The notes beneath the pieces were generated by a model. The model worked only from the letters and a program-made list of their open reading frames with translations. It made no database searches and was not told the DNA's origin. Of a stretch of 22,796 nt of DNA, positions 14,403 to 22,796 are shown one piece after another. How positions within the stretch are numbered: position 1 is the stretch's first letter; every line of letters begins with the position of its first letter. Origin of the DNA: Bacteroidota bacterium (GTDB lineage Bacteria > Bacteroidota > Ignavibacteria > SZUA-365). The stretch is from assembly GCA_018224415.1 (NCBI GenBank), contig JAGTUZ010000207.1:1-22796 (forward strand), read 5' to 3'. Made by a program: the position numbers and the translations under genes.

Positions 14403-14490
14403 TCGATACCGCGCAGCCGGTCCGCTCCTTCCGCCTGTCCGGGGAAGCAATTCCCTTGCCTTTGCGGCGCGGTATCGATATTTTTGTTAT
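14403..14490 (+). other. Long-range inverted repeat with T-run ahead of the TPR gene (possible leader RNA or small RNA)
   Basis: TCGATACCGCGC (14403-14414) pairs exactly with GCGCGGTATCGA (14467-14478). The 52 bases between contain an inner hairpin (GGGAA, GCAA, TTCCC), and on the plus strand the closing arm is followed by TATTTTTGTTAT. The shape resembles a structured leader or a small RNA ending in an intrinsic terminator, 57 bases before the TPR gene's start. Its family is not recognised; on the minus strand the GGAA-containing part only superficially resembles SRP RNA. No convincing promoter was found in front. Confidence 0.5.
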
Positions 14491-14547
14491 TCGCTGAAAA
14501 GCGGAGAATCGGATCGTTCTCTTCGTCCATACATTTTCGAGGATCTC

Positions 14548-15726
14548 ATGACACACATCACACGGGCCCGCGTCGCGATCATGACCGTCATTCTGGTCGG
14601 CATGGCGACGATGGGATTTCAGTGTTCCTCTCCGAATATCACGAGCGGCAAACTCTACCTGCAGCAGTATCAGCAGGGCAAGAACGCGGAGAAGCTGGAC
14701 AAGGCGGAAGAATCCTTCATGAAGGAGACGCAGGAAAAGCCCAACAGCGCCGAGGGCTGGTACTGGCTGGGCCATGTCTATGCTGAAAGAAAAGAGTACG
14801 GCAAGCTTCAGGAATCGTGGGCCAAGGCCCAGAGTCTCGGCGGCAAAGTCACCGAAGAAATCAAGCAGTACCGTATCACGTACTGGGGACAGGCGTTCAA
14901 CCACGGCGCGAACACCATGAAAAAGGCCCAGATCCGCAAGGATAAAAAGACCTACGGAGAGGCCGCCGAGGCCTTCGAGGCCGCCACGAAATTGCAGCCG
15001 GACAGCTCGGCGAAATACAACGCCTATGTGTACCTGGCCTATGCCTATATGGGCATGGATCGGCTCGATGATGCCGGCGCTCCGCTTCAGGAACAGATCA
15101 AACGCAATCCGAGTGCGGAGGCGTACAGCGCTCTCGGACAGATGTATATCCGCGAAGCGGCAAACCTGAAGGAGAGCGGAAAGACAGACGAGGCCAACAA
15201 GAAATTTTCCGAGGCCATCGATCTGCTCAATCGGGCCACGGCGGATTTCCCTGACAATTCGGAACTGAACAACGAACTCCTCAACGCCTACATCGCCGCC
15301 AACCGCGTCACCGAGGCCGTCGAGAAGTTCAAATCCTACGCCGACAACAACAGCACGGATTTCACCGCACAGTACGCCGCTGGTACCGCGCTGCTGCAGG
15401 TCACCCGATTCGAAGACGCGACGAAATATCTCGAACGCGCCCTGGCCATCGAAGGGAAAAACACCAGCGCGCTGTACAACCTTTCCGTCGCCTACCTGCG
15501 CTGGGGCATCAGCATCCGTGACGCGGGGAACAGCAATGATCCGGATGCCCCGCAGGCGGATTACAAGTCCGTCGTGAACAAGTCCGTTCCGCATGTGCAG
15601 AAACTGGTCGAGACCGAGCCCGACAATCCCGTCAACTGGGATCTCGCAGGCAAGATTTTTGCGACGGTAGGCATGACAAAGGAAGCGGGCGAAGCTTACG
15701 AGAAGGCGGACGAACTCCGGAAATAA
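14548..15726 (+). CDS. TPR-repeat lipoprotein-like protein
   Basis: This 392-residue protein has an N-terminal signal (residues 1-25, GMATMGFQ) directly before Cys26-Ser-Ser, probably a lipoprotein although Gln at -1 is not the usual lipobox residue. The rest is a chain of tetratricopeptide repeats: AEGWYWLGHVYAERKEYGK, AAEAFEAATKLQPDS, AYVYLAYAYMGMDRLDDA, AEAYSALGQMYI, FEDATKYLERALAIEGKN, ALYNLSVAYLRWG and DLAGKIFATVGMTKEAGEAY. TPR surfaces hold protein partners, so it may be a scaffold in the envelope. GAGG lies five bases before the ATG. It lies 39 bases before the DUF3467 gene, probably in the same transcript. The cellular role is unknown. Confidence 0.9.
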   Translation: MTHITRARVAIMTVILVGMATMGFQCSSPNITSGKLYLQQYQQGKNAEKLDKAEESFMKETQEKPNSAEGWYWLGHVYAERKEYGKLQESWAKAQSLGGKVTEEIKQYRITYWGQAFNHGANTMKKAQIRKDKKTYGEAAEAFEAATKLQPDSSAKYNAYVYLAYAYMGMDRLDDAGAPLQEQIKRNPSAEAYSALGQMYIREAANLKESGKTDEANKKFSEAIDLLNRATADFPDNSELNNELLNAYIAANRVTEAVEKFKSYADNNSTDFTAQYAAGTALLQVTRFEDATKYLERALAIEGKNTSALYNLSVAYLRWGISIRDAGNSNDPDAPQADYKSVVNKSVPHVQKLVETEPDNPVNWDLAGKIFATVGMTKEAGEAYEKADELRK

Positions 15727-15765
15727 TTCCGGAACGGACAGTTATTCCATCACCCCGGAGGACGC

Positions 15766-16089
15766 ATGAGTGAGAACGGACCGGAAACGAAAAACCAGCA
15801 GGTGAACATAGAGCTGGGCGAACGCGAAGCGGAAGGCATCTATTCCAACCTCGCAATCATCACGCACTCGAACGCCGAGTTCGTCATCGACTTCACCCGC
15901 ATTCTGCCGGGCGTCCCCAAGGCCAAAGTGCATGCACGTGTGGTGATGACACCCGTGCACGCGAAGCTTCTGCTGAACGCCCTACGGGACAACATCGAGA
16001 AGTTCGAACGCAAATTCGGTGAGATCAAGATTTCTCAGGATCCGGGGCAGATGTTCACCGGTACGCCGCCTTCGGGCGTCATGCACTGA
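15766..16089 (+). CDS. DUF3467 family protein
   Basis: The protein has 107 residues. It matches the small DUF3467 family across nearly its whole length: IELGEREAEGIYSNLAIITH, then S-N-A-E-F-V-I-D-F, ILPGVPKAKVHARVVMTPVH, and KLLLNALRDNIEKFE with a final FGEI. The family has no established biochemical role; it is cytoplasmic and widespread in Bacteroidota, Chlorobi and some Proteobacteria. A strong GGAGG (15757-15761) precedes the ATG. It follows the TPR gene and is closed by a strong terminator. Family assignment is firm; function is unknown. Confidence 0.92.
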   Translation: MSENGPETKNQQVNIELGEREAEGIYSNLAIITHSNAEFVIDFTRILPGVPKAKVHARVVMTPVHAKLLLNALRDNIEKFERKFGEIKISQDPGQMFTGTPPSGVMH

Positions 16090-16117
16090 GCAATTCCCCT
16101 GCATCTGGAACTGCGAC

Positions 16118-16152
16118 ACGGCCGGCTCATCAAGAGCCGGCCGTTTTCATTT
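16118..16152 (+). terminator. Intrinsic terminator after the DUF3467 gene
   Basis: CGGCCGGCTC (16119-16128) pairs with GAGCCGGCCG (16134-16143) around ATCAA, extended by an A-T pair, and is followed by TTTTCATTTCC. This is a standard GC stem with a T-rich tail about 30 bases past the stop. The same stem could also slow transcripts arriving from the minus-strand gene at 16195. Confidence 0.9.
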
Positions 16153-16194
16153 CCTCCCTGGGAGAAAACGTGTACTACCCTATACAGTCTGCCG

Positions 16195-18960
16195 TTATTT
16201 CACCAGAAGCATACGACGTTGATGGCGGACGGTCCCCGCATCGAGCACACAGAAATACACGCCACTGGGCAGATCGCTTGCATCCAGCAGCACCTGGTGC
16301 ATTCCCGCTTCGCCACTGCCCTCGGCGATGATGCGCAGCGGCCGACCGAAGGCGTCGAGAAGAAGGATGCGATACGCCGACGCTTCCGCCAGATAGAACG
16401 GAATCTGTGTCAACGGATTGAAGGGATTCGGGCGATTGGGAAACAGGCGCGTCGAGGCGCTGAGCGGCAGCACACACGCACCCGATAGCGTCGCCTCGCC
16501 GTCGGTGAACACTGGCACCAACCGCCGCTGCCCTGACGTGTCGAAAGGAAGCACAAAGGGCTGGAGCAGCGTGCCGTCACCCATCACCGATGGATAATGA
16601 AGGAAGGAAAGCGGAGAGCGCACGATATACGACGGGTCGCTTGGCGAGGCGCCCCGGTCCCGCACCTGGAAACGGAGGGTGACAAGGACTGCTTCCGTCT
16701 CGCGGGCCTGCGGGGTGAATCGGGTGGAGTCCGTCACAAGGATAATGTTGAGCGCGGATTGACCACGCTCCCTGTACAACGTCGCCCGTAGGTTTCTCCA
16801 GTTCGACTCGGTCAGGGAAGCAGTGCTGCTTGCCTCGATAAAGTGAAGGATCTCCGGATCGAAACGCAGCATGAACTGATATGCCCGGGGTTCGAGTCCG
16901 GGCGTCGGACTGATGGTCACAGGAACATCGAGCGGCACGCCCTCGACTCCTGTGAGATTCCGAGGTACCGAAATCCGGACGACATCGAGTGCTTCCGCGA
17001 GTCCCAGCGACATGATGCAGCGAATCGGCTGCGTCTGCGCGGCGGTAACCAGGAGTTCGACGGTGAACGAGGTGTTCTGGCGGACCGCAAACGGTCGTAC
17101 CAGCCACGATACCACGGCGCTGCCGCCGATGGGGATCTCCACCGGCTGCACGAGCTTCGTCTCGGATTCCCCTTCCTCGAACTGCAGCGGGGGTGGGAGC
17201 AGAAGCACTGCACTGACAGGGGAAGCGATGGCGTCACCATTGTTCTCGATGCGGGCATCGATGCGGAAGACACGGTAGTCTCCGAAACGACTCGGAACTC
17301 CTTCGTAATCCGTTTGCAGCGTGTCGAAATCGACGGTCATGTCCACTCCCCCGTCCGTCACATCGGTCGACAGCGAGCATTCCAGTCTCGGTTGTCCGAC
17401 CGCCGGAACGAAGACAGGTACATCGCAATGCACGAGAGGAAGATACTGTCCGGCCGCATCGCGCGCGATTGCAAGCACCCGCAACCACACCGTGCGCTCG
17501 ATGTCCGTCGCCTGCGTGCGAACGGTCCATGACGCGCGCTGCCTTCCATCACCGGGCGGAAGCACAGTGGCGATCGGGACCTCGCGTCCGGCTGGGTCGA
17601 TCAGGAGCACACCCTCGGGATCGGGAAAGGCGAAGAGCGTGACATTGTACACCGGCATCGCGCCAACGTTCTCGATTACCGCATCGAAGCGGATCTCGGA
17701 CTGTTCGTACCCGCCTGTGTGCGCATCCACCGTGATGGAATCCCGATCAGTCTCACAGAACAGGGATATTGTCGTTGCGTCCGCCGGAGGAATCCAGAGC
17801 ACTTTTTCGCATATCGTACCGTTTCCGAACACGTCACGGAACATGACGGTTACCGTGAGGGAATCGCCTTCGGCATTCCGCAGGGGACGGATGGACTTCA
17901 CGAAGGGGCCGGCCATGCCTCCGGGCTCAAGCGCCCGACGCAGGGTGTCGGCCGCCGATTGTCCGGGGGCGAGCAGCAACCCTTCTTCCAGCATGGTAAG
18001 CATGGTCATACCACTGCCGATCCCCTGGCCGACATTGGTGACGGTGACACGCAGCAACACAGGATCGGGAATATACCGTCCGCTGGCAGGATCGAACGCA
18101 ACCGTATCGATCTCGATCACACAGACATACTCCCGTGCCCGTGCTGCGGGAATGAATACATTGCTTTTGCACGAAGCTGTGACTGTCCGTGCCCCGAGGC
18201 CGCCACGGCCCTGCGCTTCGAAGAGCAGAGGCTCGATATTTCCTGCATCACGACGTTCGGGTGTCATGAGCCAGACGAATTCAAATTCCTCTCCCGGCGC
18301 CAGAGCCCCCACTTCGCGCGATGCGCTGCCATCGACGGGAGCCACTCGCGATGGACCGAGAAAATCGATACGGCAGTCCGCTGCAACGGCGTCTCCGCTG
18401 TTCCGCAGTATCAAACGAACGGGAAAAGGATCCGGGACATACGTGTTCCGGGACTCGTCGAACTGCAGCGCAGCAGGGGCCTCACAGACCAGCGTCAATC
18501 CGGGTTTCCGCTCCTTCTCGAGGAAAACCACATGCGAGCATTCGCTGCGGATTCCCGGCGCATCGACGAATACTGCAAGCGTGTCATATCCGGACAGCAT
18601 GGAAGGGAGTGGCTGGAGAAGAAAGGTGGATTCCCCGGTGAGCGTTCGGGTCTCGCCAGGAATGATACTGTCGACAAACAGAGCAGTAGCAGAGAGCAGG
18701 CGAAATCGTTCCGTCGAGAGCAGATACACCGTCACGTCCACGATGGTGGTCTCCCCGGGATTGCGCAACGTCACCTCGAGTCGGAACTGCTCCGGGACGT
18801 ACCGGTCGTCCATGAAGCGTATACTGTCAGGCCCTCGCAGTTCGCAGTTCAAGGTGGTCACCCCGTCGCGGGGCTGGCCGTGCAATGGGAGGGCCATCGC
18901 GATCGCGATAAACACCAGCATCGGGAGAAGCGCGAACGGAAATCTCGGGCGGAACAGCAT
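16195..18960 (-). CDS. Large secreted modular protein: five two-cysteine modules, cohesin-like domain, T9SS sorting domain
   Basis: The 921-residue protein starts with a signal peptide (about 1-28). Five modules of about 120 residues follow, each bounded by a cysteine pair: 39/141, 159/264, 280/384, 402/512 and 528/648. Most carry a Y-x-P-D-P-(F/V) or D-Y-E-G motif, a 'NxGxA' turn and a W-x-V/VRP strand, a CARDB/DUF11-like immunoglobulin fold. Residues about 660-835 resemble a cohesin domain (VPVTISPTPG, MLRFDPEILHF). The end (NRPNPFNPLT, DAFGRPLRI, DLPSGVYF, RRMLLVK) is a type-A T9SS sorting domain. It is thus exported to the cell surface or medium and may be a structural or adhesive protein. 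GGAG lies 11 bases before the ATG, within a small CGGAG/CTCCG palindrome. It is the last of three tandem paralogues, 39 bases after the middle one. The function is not known. Confidence 0.9.
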   Translation of the reverse strand: MLFRPRFPFALLPMLVFIAIAMALPLHGQPRDGVTTLNCELRGPDSIRFMDDRYVPEQFRLEVTLRNPGETTIVDVTVYLLSTERFRLLSATALFVDSIIPGETRTLTGESTFLLQPLPSMLSGYDTLAVFVDAPGIRSECSHVVFLEKERKPGLTLVCEAPAALQFDESRNTYVPDPFPVRLILRNSGDAVAADCRIDFLGPSRVAPVDGSASREVGALAPGEEFEFVWLMTPERRDAGNIEPLLFEAQGRGGLGARTVTASCKSNVFIPAARAREYVCVIEIDTVAFDPASGRYIPDPVLLRVTVTNVGQGIGSGMTMLTMLEEGLLLAPGQSAADTLRRALEPGGMAGPFVKSIRPLRNAEGDSLTVTVMFRDVFGNGTICEKVLWIPPADATTISLFCETDRDSITVDAHTGGYEQSEIRFDAVIENVGAMPVYNVTLFAFPDPEGVLLIDPAGREVPIATVLPPGDGRQRASWTVRTQATDIERTVWLRVLAIARDAAGQYLPLVHCDVPVFVPAVGQPRLECSLSTDVTDGGVDMTVDFDTLQTDYEGVPSRFGDYRVFRIDARIENNGDAIASPVSAVLLLPPPLQFEEGESETKLVQPVEIPIGGSAVVSWLVRPFAVRQNTSFTVELLVTAAQTQPIRCIMSLGLAEALDVVRISVPRNLTGVEGVPLDVPVTISPTPGLEPRAYQFMLRFDPEILHFIEASSTASLTESNWRNLRATLYRERGQSALNIILVTDSTRFTPQARETEAVLVTLRFQVRDRGASPSDPSYIVRSPLSFLHYPSVMGDGTLLQPFVLPFDTSGQRRLVPVFTDGEATLSGACVLPLSASTRLFPNRPNPFNPLTQIPFYLAEASAYRILLLDAFGRPLRIIAEGSGEAGMHQVLLDASDLPSGVYFCVLDAGTVRHQRRMLLVK

Positions 18961-18999
18961 GATCGGAGCAACTCCGTGGATGATGATGATGGAACGTGA

Positions 19000-20343
19000 T
19001 TACCGCAGAAACAGCATGCGCCGCATGACGCTGACGTCGGGTGTCTGCAGACGGTAAAAATACACACCGCCGGGCAGATCCCCAGCGTCGAACACCGCCT
19101 CGTGCCGTCCGGCGGAACGCAGGCCGGCATCCACCTGCCGAATTTCGCGTCCGAATATATCCAATACAATCAGTGTCACCGGCAACGCCGTCTCAAGCGT
19201 GTACGCGATGGTCGTGGACGGATTGAAGGGATTCGGACGGTTGCCCTCGAGCCGCGCCGTCCACTGCAGCGGCCATGCACAGGGACTCGTGACGGTGACC
19301 ATGCCGGGAGAATACACATTCATCACCGTGCCGTACTGGCTCTCTTCCGCGGCGTTGAATGCGCCGATGATCCTTCGGTTTCCCGGGAAGGTGACGTCAA
19401 GCAGAAAGTCGAGGTTGCTCTGCGTCACATTTCCGTGCCCGGACAAAACGAATGCCGGATCGAACGCTACCTCGAAACGAAGATACACCAGAACACCCTC
19501 CTCGCCCATGTCGATCGCGGCATCCGATTGCAGGGTGAGATCGTCGACGAGCACCATGGCCCGCCTGCTGTCGTCAGGATCAGGAAGGACGGTCGCGCGT
19601 GGTCCGCGCCATCCCGCCTCGGTCCGCGAACCTTCGGCAACGGCATCGAGGAAGGTGATGTGGGCCTGGTCGAAGCCGATCATGAGGCGATAGCGTTGCA
19701 GTGGTTCGACCGCGCCGGATCGAAAGAGAACAGGGACAACCACTGTGCTGCCGGTGGCGCCGACGACATCATCAGGCAGACCGAGATTCACCATGCACGG
19801 TTTCTCGGCGATGATGATTGGCAGGCTGCATCTCGTGGGCGTTCCTTGCTCTGATGTGATCAGAACCTCCAGCAAGCGCTGCGTCTGCAGGCAATTACCG
19901 ATGATGAGGACCTTCCAGCTCGCGGACGCTGTTTCTCCCGGAGCGAGGTCGGACGGTTGGGTCAGCTTGATTGCCTGCTCGCCATTCTCCAAGGCCATAT
20001 TTTCCGGCAGCAATAATGTCGCACGGACACGGCCGGCCTGTTCCCCACCGGTATTGGTGACGGTCACGGTCACGGTGACAACGGAATAGTCGCCAAAGGT
20101 GCTTTTCGTGCCTTCGTAATCTCTCGTGTTCATCTCCCACGCGATGGTCATATCCGTGGGCGGACTGGTCACGTCCGTGCGCACCGTGCAGGAAAGCGAT
20201 GCGCGCGGCAGCGCGGGAATCTCGACATACTTTACCTGGCCAGCATGGGCCGATCCTGCGTACAATACAAGTATCGACAAAGCGCAGAAGGCTACATGCC
20301 TCCACGCGGCTGCGCGGCAATAACTCGTGTCTGTAAGGATCAT
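19000..20343 (-). CDS. Short paralogue: one module, cohesin-like domain and T9SS sorting domain
   Basis: About 447 residues from the ATG at 20343 (MILTDTSYCRAAAWR), chosen because GAGG lies ten bases before it and a signal peptide (HVAFCALSILVLYAGSAHAG) follows at once; the open frame extends upstream to 20481 but without a signal there. After the signal comes a single module (SCTVRTD to TRCSLP) that matches the last module of its neighbours (DYEGTKSTFGDY, RVRATLLLPEN, NGEQAIK). Next is a cohesin-like domain (VVPVLFRSG, LMIGFDQAHITFLDA) and a T9SS sorting domain (NRPNPFNPST, DIFGREIRQ, GGVYFYRL, RRMLFLR). It looks like a paralogue that lost the first four modules, or an ancestor before they expanded. 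It is probably co-transcribed with the 921-residue gene downstream. Confidence 0.88.
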   Translation of the reverse strand: MILTDTSYCRAAAWRHVAFCALSILVLYAGSAHAGQVKYVEIPALPRASLSCTVRTDVTSPPTDMTIAWEMNTRDYEGTKSTFGDYSVVTVTVTVTNTGGEQAGRVRATLLLPENMALENGEQAIKLTQPSDLAPGETASASWKVLIIGNCLQTQRLLEVLITSEQGTPTRCSLPIIIAEKPCMVNLGLPDDVVGATGSTVVVPVLFRSGAVEPLQRYRLMIGFDQAHITFLDAVAEGSRTEAGWRGPRATVLPDPDDSRRAMVLVDDLTLQSDAAIDMGEEGVLVYLRFEVAFDPAFVLSGHGNVTQSNLDFLLDVTFPGNRRIIGAFNAAEESQYGTVMNVYSPGMVTVTSPCAWPLQWTARLEGNRPNPFNPSTTIAYTLETALPVTLIVLDIFGREIRQVDAGLRSAGRHEAVFDAGDLPGGVYFYRLQTPDVSVMRRMLFLR

Positions 20344-20526
20344 GACCCCCATCCTCTGTTGAAGTGCAACATGATGCCGGCATGCGATGCACCGGCGTTT
20401 CGGATGTCTGTATTGTGACGGGCGGGAACAGCCCGGGTTTTCAGTGGTCAGGGCCGGCGACGAACACATGTCTGCCGACACGAATGTCGGGGAAACAGAC
20501 GAACGTTAACGATGTTGCTCCGGGGA

Positions 20527-20565
20527 AAATACAAAAGATGGGGGACACTTGCGTGCCCCCCATCT
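20527..20565 (-). terminator. Intrinsic terminator after the third paralogue
   Basis: On the minus strand AGATGGGGG (20565-20557) pairs with CCCCCATCT (20544-20536), with a further CAC/GTG pairing inside the loop, and is followed by TTTGTATTTTCC. It lies about 20 bases past the stop at 20585, so the right-hand paralogue forms its own transcript and the two left-hand ones need a separate promoter in 20344-20535. None was clearly recognised there. Confidence 0.85.
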
Positions 20566-20584
20566 GTCAGGATTGACTGATTTT

Positions 20585-22796
20585 TTACTTCGAGACAACC
20601 ATGCGTTTGGTGTCGGTGAAGTCCTGGGTATCGAGTCGGTAGAGATAGACGCCGCTGGGCAGCGAGGAGGCGTCGAGCATGTACTCGTACTCACCAGCCG
20701 CGCGATGCCCCTGCTCGAGCGTGCGGACCTTGCGGCCCAGCGCGTCGAACAGTGTCAGCGTGTAATCACCTTCGATGCCCAGCGTGTAACGGATCACCGT
20801 CGCCGGGTTGAATGGGTTCGGCACGTTCTGCTCGAGAATCGTCGACGAGCTGAGCGGCACGATGCAATCGCCCGAGACCGTCACCATGCCCGGCGAGTAC
20901 GCCAGCGTGATGTCACCGGTCTCATCGTCGCGCACCGAGTTCATCGAACCGAGCAGGCGCCGGCCGCCCTCGGCCACCACCACGTCGTTGACGAACTCGA
21001 GCGTCGCCTGCGTCACGTAGTCCGATGCAAACGGATCCGAGCCGTTGTGCACCACCTCGAAGCGAAGCAGTACCAGCGCGCCCGTCCGGCTCGTCGACAG
21101 CGGCGATCCCGTCGTGTAGTCTTCGATGCGCAACAGGTTCGGCTCCGTGGAACCGAGCTCGGTGAGCGCTTCGGCCTTCACGCCGTTCCAGCCGCGTGCC
21201 GTCATCGTCCCGACCGACGTCGCGTCCACGAACCGCACCAGCGCCGGATCGTACCGCACCGTCAGCTTGTAGGCAAACACGTCGCGTCCGAGCGTCTCGC
21301 CGATCAGCACCGGAACGGTCACCTTCTCGCCGTAACTGCCCAGCGCGTCGTCCGGAAGGTCCACGTTCACAAGACGCGGGGCCTCCGCGAGCGTCACGTC
21401 CAACCAGCAGCGCTTCGGCTCGCCGTTCTCCGCCGTCAGCAGGATCTCGAAGCGCCGGTCCACCGGTATGCCTACCGCCATCGGACGGATCTTCCAGCTC
21501 ACCGTCGCGAACTTCTTCGCCTCGATGTCCGAGGGGCTCACCTGCTTGATCGCCTGCTCGCCCTCTTCCAGCGTGAAGTTCTCCGGCAACAGCAGCGTCG
21601 CACGCACGCGGTTCGCCTGCGCCTCGCCATCGTTGTATACCGTCGCCGTCAGCGTGAACACCGTGTAGTCGCCCACCGCCGACGGGTCGCCTTCGTAATC
21701 GCCGCGCGTCTCGTCATACGAGATCGTCATTTCGTCCGGCGGCGTCGTCACGCTCGTGCGCGGCTCGCAACGCAGAAGCGGTTGGCCCACTTCCGGGATG
21801 TCGATCCACACCGAGCATTCCCGCGTCGGAACAGGATTGCCCTGCTCGTCACGGCCCGAGACCAGGAACAGCACCTGCACACGGCCGTCCTGCGTCCGCG
21901 CAAGAGCCGTCGCGTCCCACTCGGCACGCACCGCGGGTGCGTTGTGGTCGAGTCGCGGCGCCACGATCTGCGGGTTCGTGCCCGTGATCTTCAGCAGGTT
22001 GTCCATCGAGATCGCCGCTACCTCCACGTCGAAGACCGAGCGGCCGCTCGTGTTCACCACGTCCGCCCACACCTTGAAGGTGCCCTGAACGTACGCGCCA
22101 CGTGCCTTGTCCACTTCCAGTGCATCGAGCTCGGTAAAGCACGTCAGCACCAGACCCGGCTCCGGCGCCGCCGGAATCAGGACCGTCTCGGTGCACACCG
22201 TCGCATTGCCGAAGCGGTCGGTGAACGTCACCGTCACCGTCAGCGTCCCGTCTTCGGTCCGCGCGATCGGACGAACCATCCACGTCAGCTGCGCCGACTC
22301 GCTCGGGCGCACCGTCTGCGCGATCGCCTGCACGGCGTTCTGGCCCGACTGCAGGTACAGGCCGTTCTCCAGCGCGATCTCGCCCTGCAGGCCCATACCG
22401 TCCGCCTCGCCTTCGTTGACCATCGTCGCCGTCACAAGGAACGGATCCGGGAAGTAGCTGCCCGTCGTCGGGTCGAACGTCACCGATTGGATATCCACAT
22501 CGCAGGTGTACTCCGCGGCACGTGCCGGCGGCACGTACACGTCCACGCCGCACGACCCGACCACGATCCGGTCACCCAGACCGCCCGCGCCGTGCACCTG
22601 GAACTGCAGCGTCTCGGTTCCACCCACGTCGCGCCGCAGCGGAACCATCCGCCACAGCACCGTCCGCTCTTCTCCGACTTCCAGGTCGCCGATCGCAATC
22701 GTTGTCACCTGGTCGTACGGCATGAACAGCGGCGGACCGACAAACACCAGCTCGCACGCCTTCGCTCGCGTATCGCCGACGTTCTTGACCGTCGTC
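20585..22796 (-). CDS. Large secreted modular protein, third paralogue (N-terminus beyond window)
   Basis: The frame is open to the right edge, 736 residues in the window. The first methionine-like codon (GTG at 22747) is inside a module, so it is not the start. Visible modules align one-to-one with modules 2-5 of the 921-residue protein: RDVGGTETLQFQVHGAGGLG, AEYTCDVDIQSVTFDPTTGS..YFPDPF, GLVLTCFTELDALEVDKARG, and LRCEPRTSV..DYEGDPSAVGDY. A cohesin-like domain (KVTVPVLIGET, YKLTVRYDPALVRFVDA) and a clear T9SS sorting domain (VPNPFNPATVIRYTL, DALGRKVRTLEQG, LPSGVYLYRL, KRMVVSK) complete it. It is secreted through the T9SS. The DNA is noticeably GC-rich in places (43 of 60 bases at 21841-21900 and 22261-22320 by hand count). 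The function is unknown. Confidence 0.9.
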   Translation of the reverse strand, partial: TTVKNVGDTRAKACELVFVGPPLFMPYDQVTTIAIGDLEVGEERTVLWRMVPLRRDVGGTETLQFQVHGAGGLGDRIVVGSCGVDVYVPPARAAEYTCDVDIQSVTFDPTTGSYFPDPFLVTATMVNEGEADGMGLQGEIALENGLYLQSGQNAVQAIAQTVRPSESAQLTWMVRPIARTEDGTLTVTVTFTDRFGNATVCTETVLIPAAPEPGLVLTCFTELDALEVDKARGAYVQGTFKVWADVVNTSGRSVFDVEVAAISMDNLLKITGTNPQIVAPRLDHNAPAVRAEWDATALARTQDGRVQVLFLVSGRDEQGNPVPTRECSVWIDIPEVGQPLLRCEPRTSVTTPPDEMTISYDETRGDYEGDPSAVGDYTVFTLTATVYNDGEAQANRVRATLLLPENFTLEEGEQAIKQVSPSDIEAKKFATVSWKIRPMAVGIPVDRRFEILLTAENGEPKRCWLDVTLAEAPRLVNVDLPDDALGSYGEKVTVPVLIGETLGRDVFAYKLTVRYDPALVRFVDATSVGTMTARGWNGVKAEALTELGSTEPNLLRIEDYTTGSPLSTSRTGALVLLRFEVVHNGSDPFASDYVTQATLEFVNDVVVAEGGRRLLGSMNSVRDDETGDITLAYSPGMVTVSGDCIVPLSSSTILEQNVPNPFNPATVIRYTLGIEGDYTLTLFDALGRKVRTLEQGHRAAGEYEYMLDASSLPSGVYLYRLDTQDFTDTKRMVVSK

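Noticed and set aside
14403..14478. Possible SRP (4.5S) RNA on the minus strand
   Set aside because: It has CAGG and GGAAGGA, but AGCAGCC on the 3' side is missing and the bases flanking the GGAA do not pair as in SRP helix 8.
18964..18976. Shine-Dalgarno hidden in a CGGAG/CTCCG palindrome before the 921-residue gene
   Set aside because: Only five pairs with a three-base loop; too weak to claim translational control, and the similar palindrome at 1601-1613 has a one-base centre and cannot fold as a hairpin without losing pairs.
20475..20490. Small hairpin CCGACA-CGAA-TGTCGG in the gap before the middle paralogue
   Set aside because: A six-pair stem of this kind is expected by chance in GC-rich DNA, with no T-run and no link to a promoter.

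Overview
The window looks like a chromosomal segment of a free-living member of the Bacteroidota/Chlorobiota side of the FCB group. The best guess is an Ignavibacteria- or Kapabacteria-like lineage. Four secreted proteins carry type IX secretion (T9SS) type-A C-terminal sorting domains; three have the P-N-P-F-N-P signature and one is divergent. The genome is GC-rich, Shine-Dalgarno sequences (GGAG/AGGAG) are common, and the promoters that can be read are sigma70-like (TTGnnn, 16-17 bp, TATATT) rather than the TAnnTTTG type of Bacteroidia. This placement is inference; there is no rRNA gene in the window.

Layout. (1) 1-3900: a secreted T9SS cargo protein on the minus strand, cut by the left edge, is divergent from a secreted S9 prolyl-oligopeptidase-like peptidase. 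(2) 3900-8800: a minus-strand run. A duplicated zinc-ribbon protein, an Rrf2-family regulator, tgt, yajC and ribBA probably form one operon with its own promoter. greA follows behind a near-consensus promoter whose transcript would begin with a terminator-like hairpin. (3) 8860-11200: plus strand, with an ECF sigma factor, a small putative anti-sigma protein whose zinc motif is gone, and a PD40/TolB-like lipoprotein. (4) 11170-14360: minus strand, a rel-HU-ruvX operon (stringent response, nucleoid protein, Holliday-junction resolvase family) behind a TTGACA-N17-CATATT promoter. (5) 14400-16150: plus strand, a structured leader or possible small RNA, a TPR lipoprotein-like protein and a DUF3467 protein, closed by a classic intrinsic terminator. 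(6) 16195-22796: minus strand, three tandem paralogous secreted proteins built from ~120-residue two-cysteine modules, a cohesin-like domain and a T9SS sorting domain. The middle copy has kept only the last module, and the third runs off the right edge.

How it fits together. The central part is housekeeping: transcript elongation (GreA), flavin synthesis (RibBA), protein export (YajC), tRNA modification (Tgt), stringent response (Rel), nucleoid (HU) and RuvX. The flanks are cell-surface or secreted functions. The most interesting points are the greA leader hairpin (like the GraL arrangement of E. coli, in a distant phylum), the three-copy modular secreted family, the zinc-less anti-sigma candidate, the doubled zinc-ribbon protein, and the unexplained inverted repeat with a T-run ahead of the TPR gene. 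No tRNA, rRNA, CRISPR array, insertion sequence or phage gene was seen. No gene-free stretch exceeds 300 bases; the largest (around 1599-1800, 4451-4712, 8661-8926, 14280-14547, 20344-20584) hold the promoters, repeats and hairpins listed.
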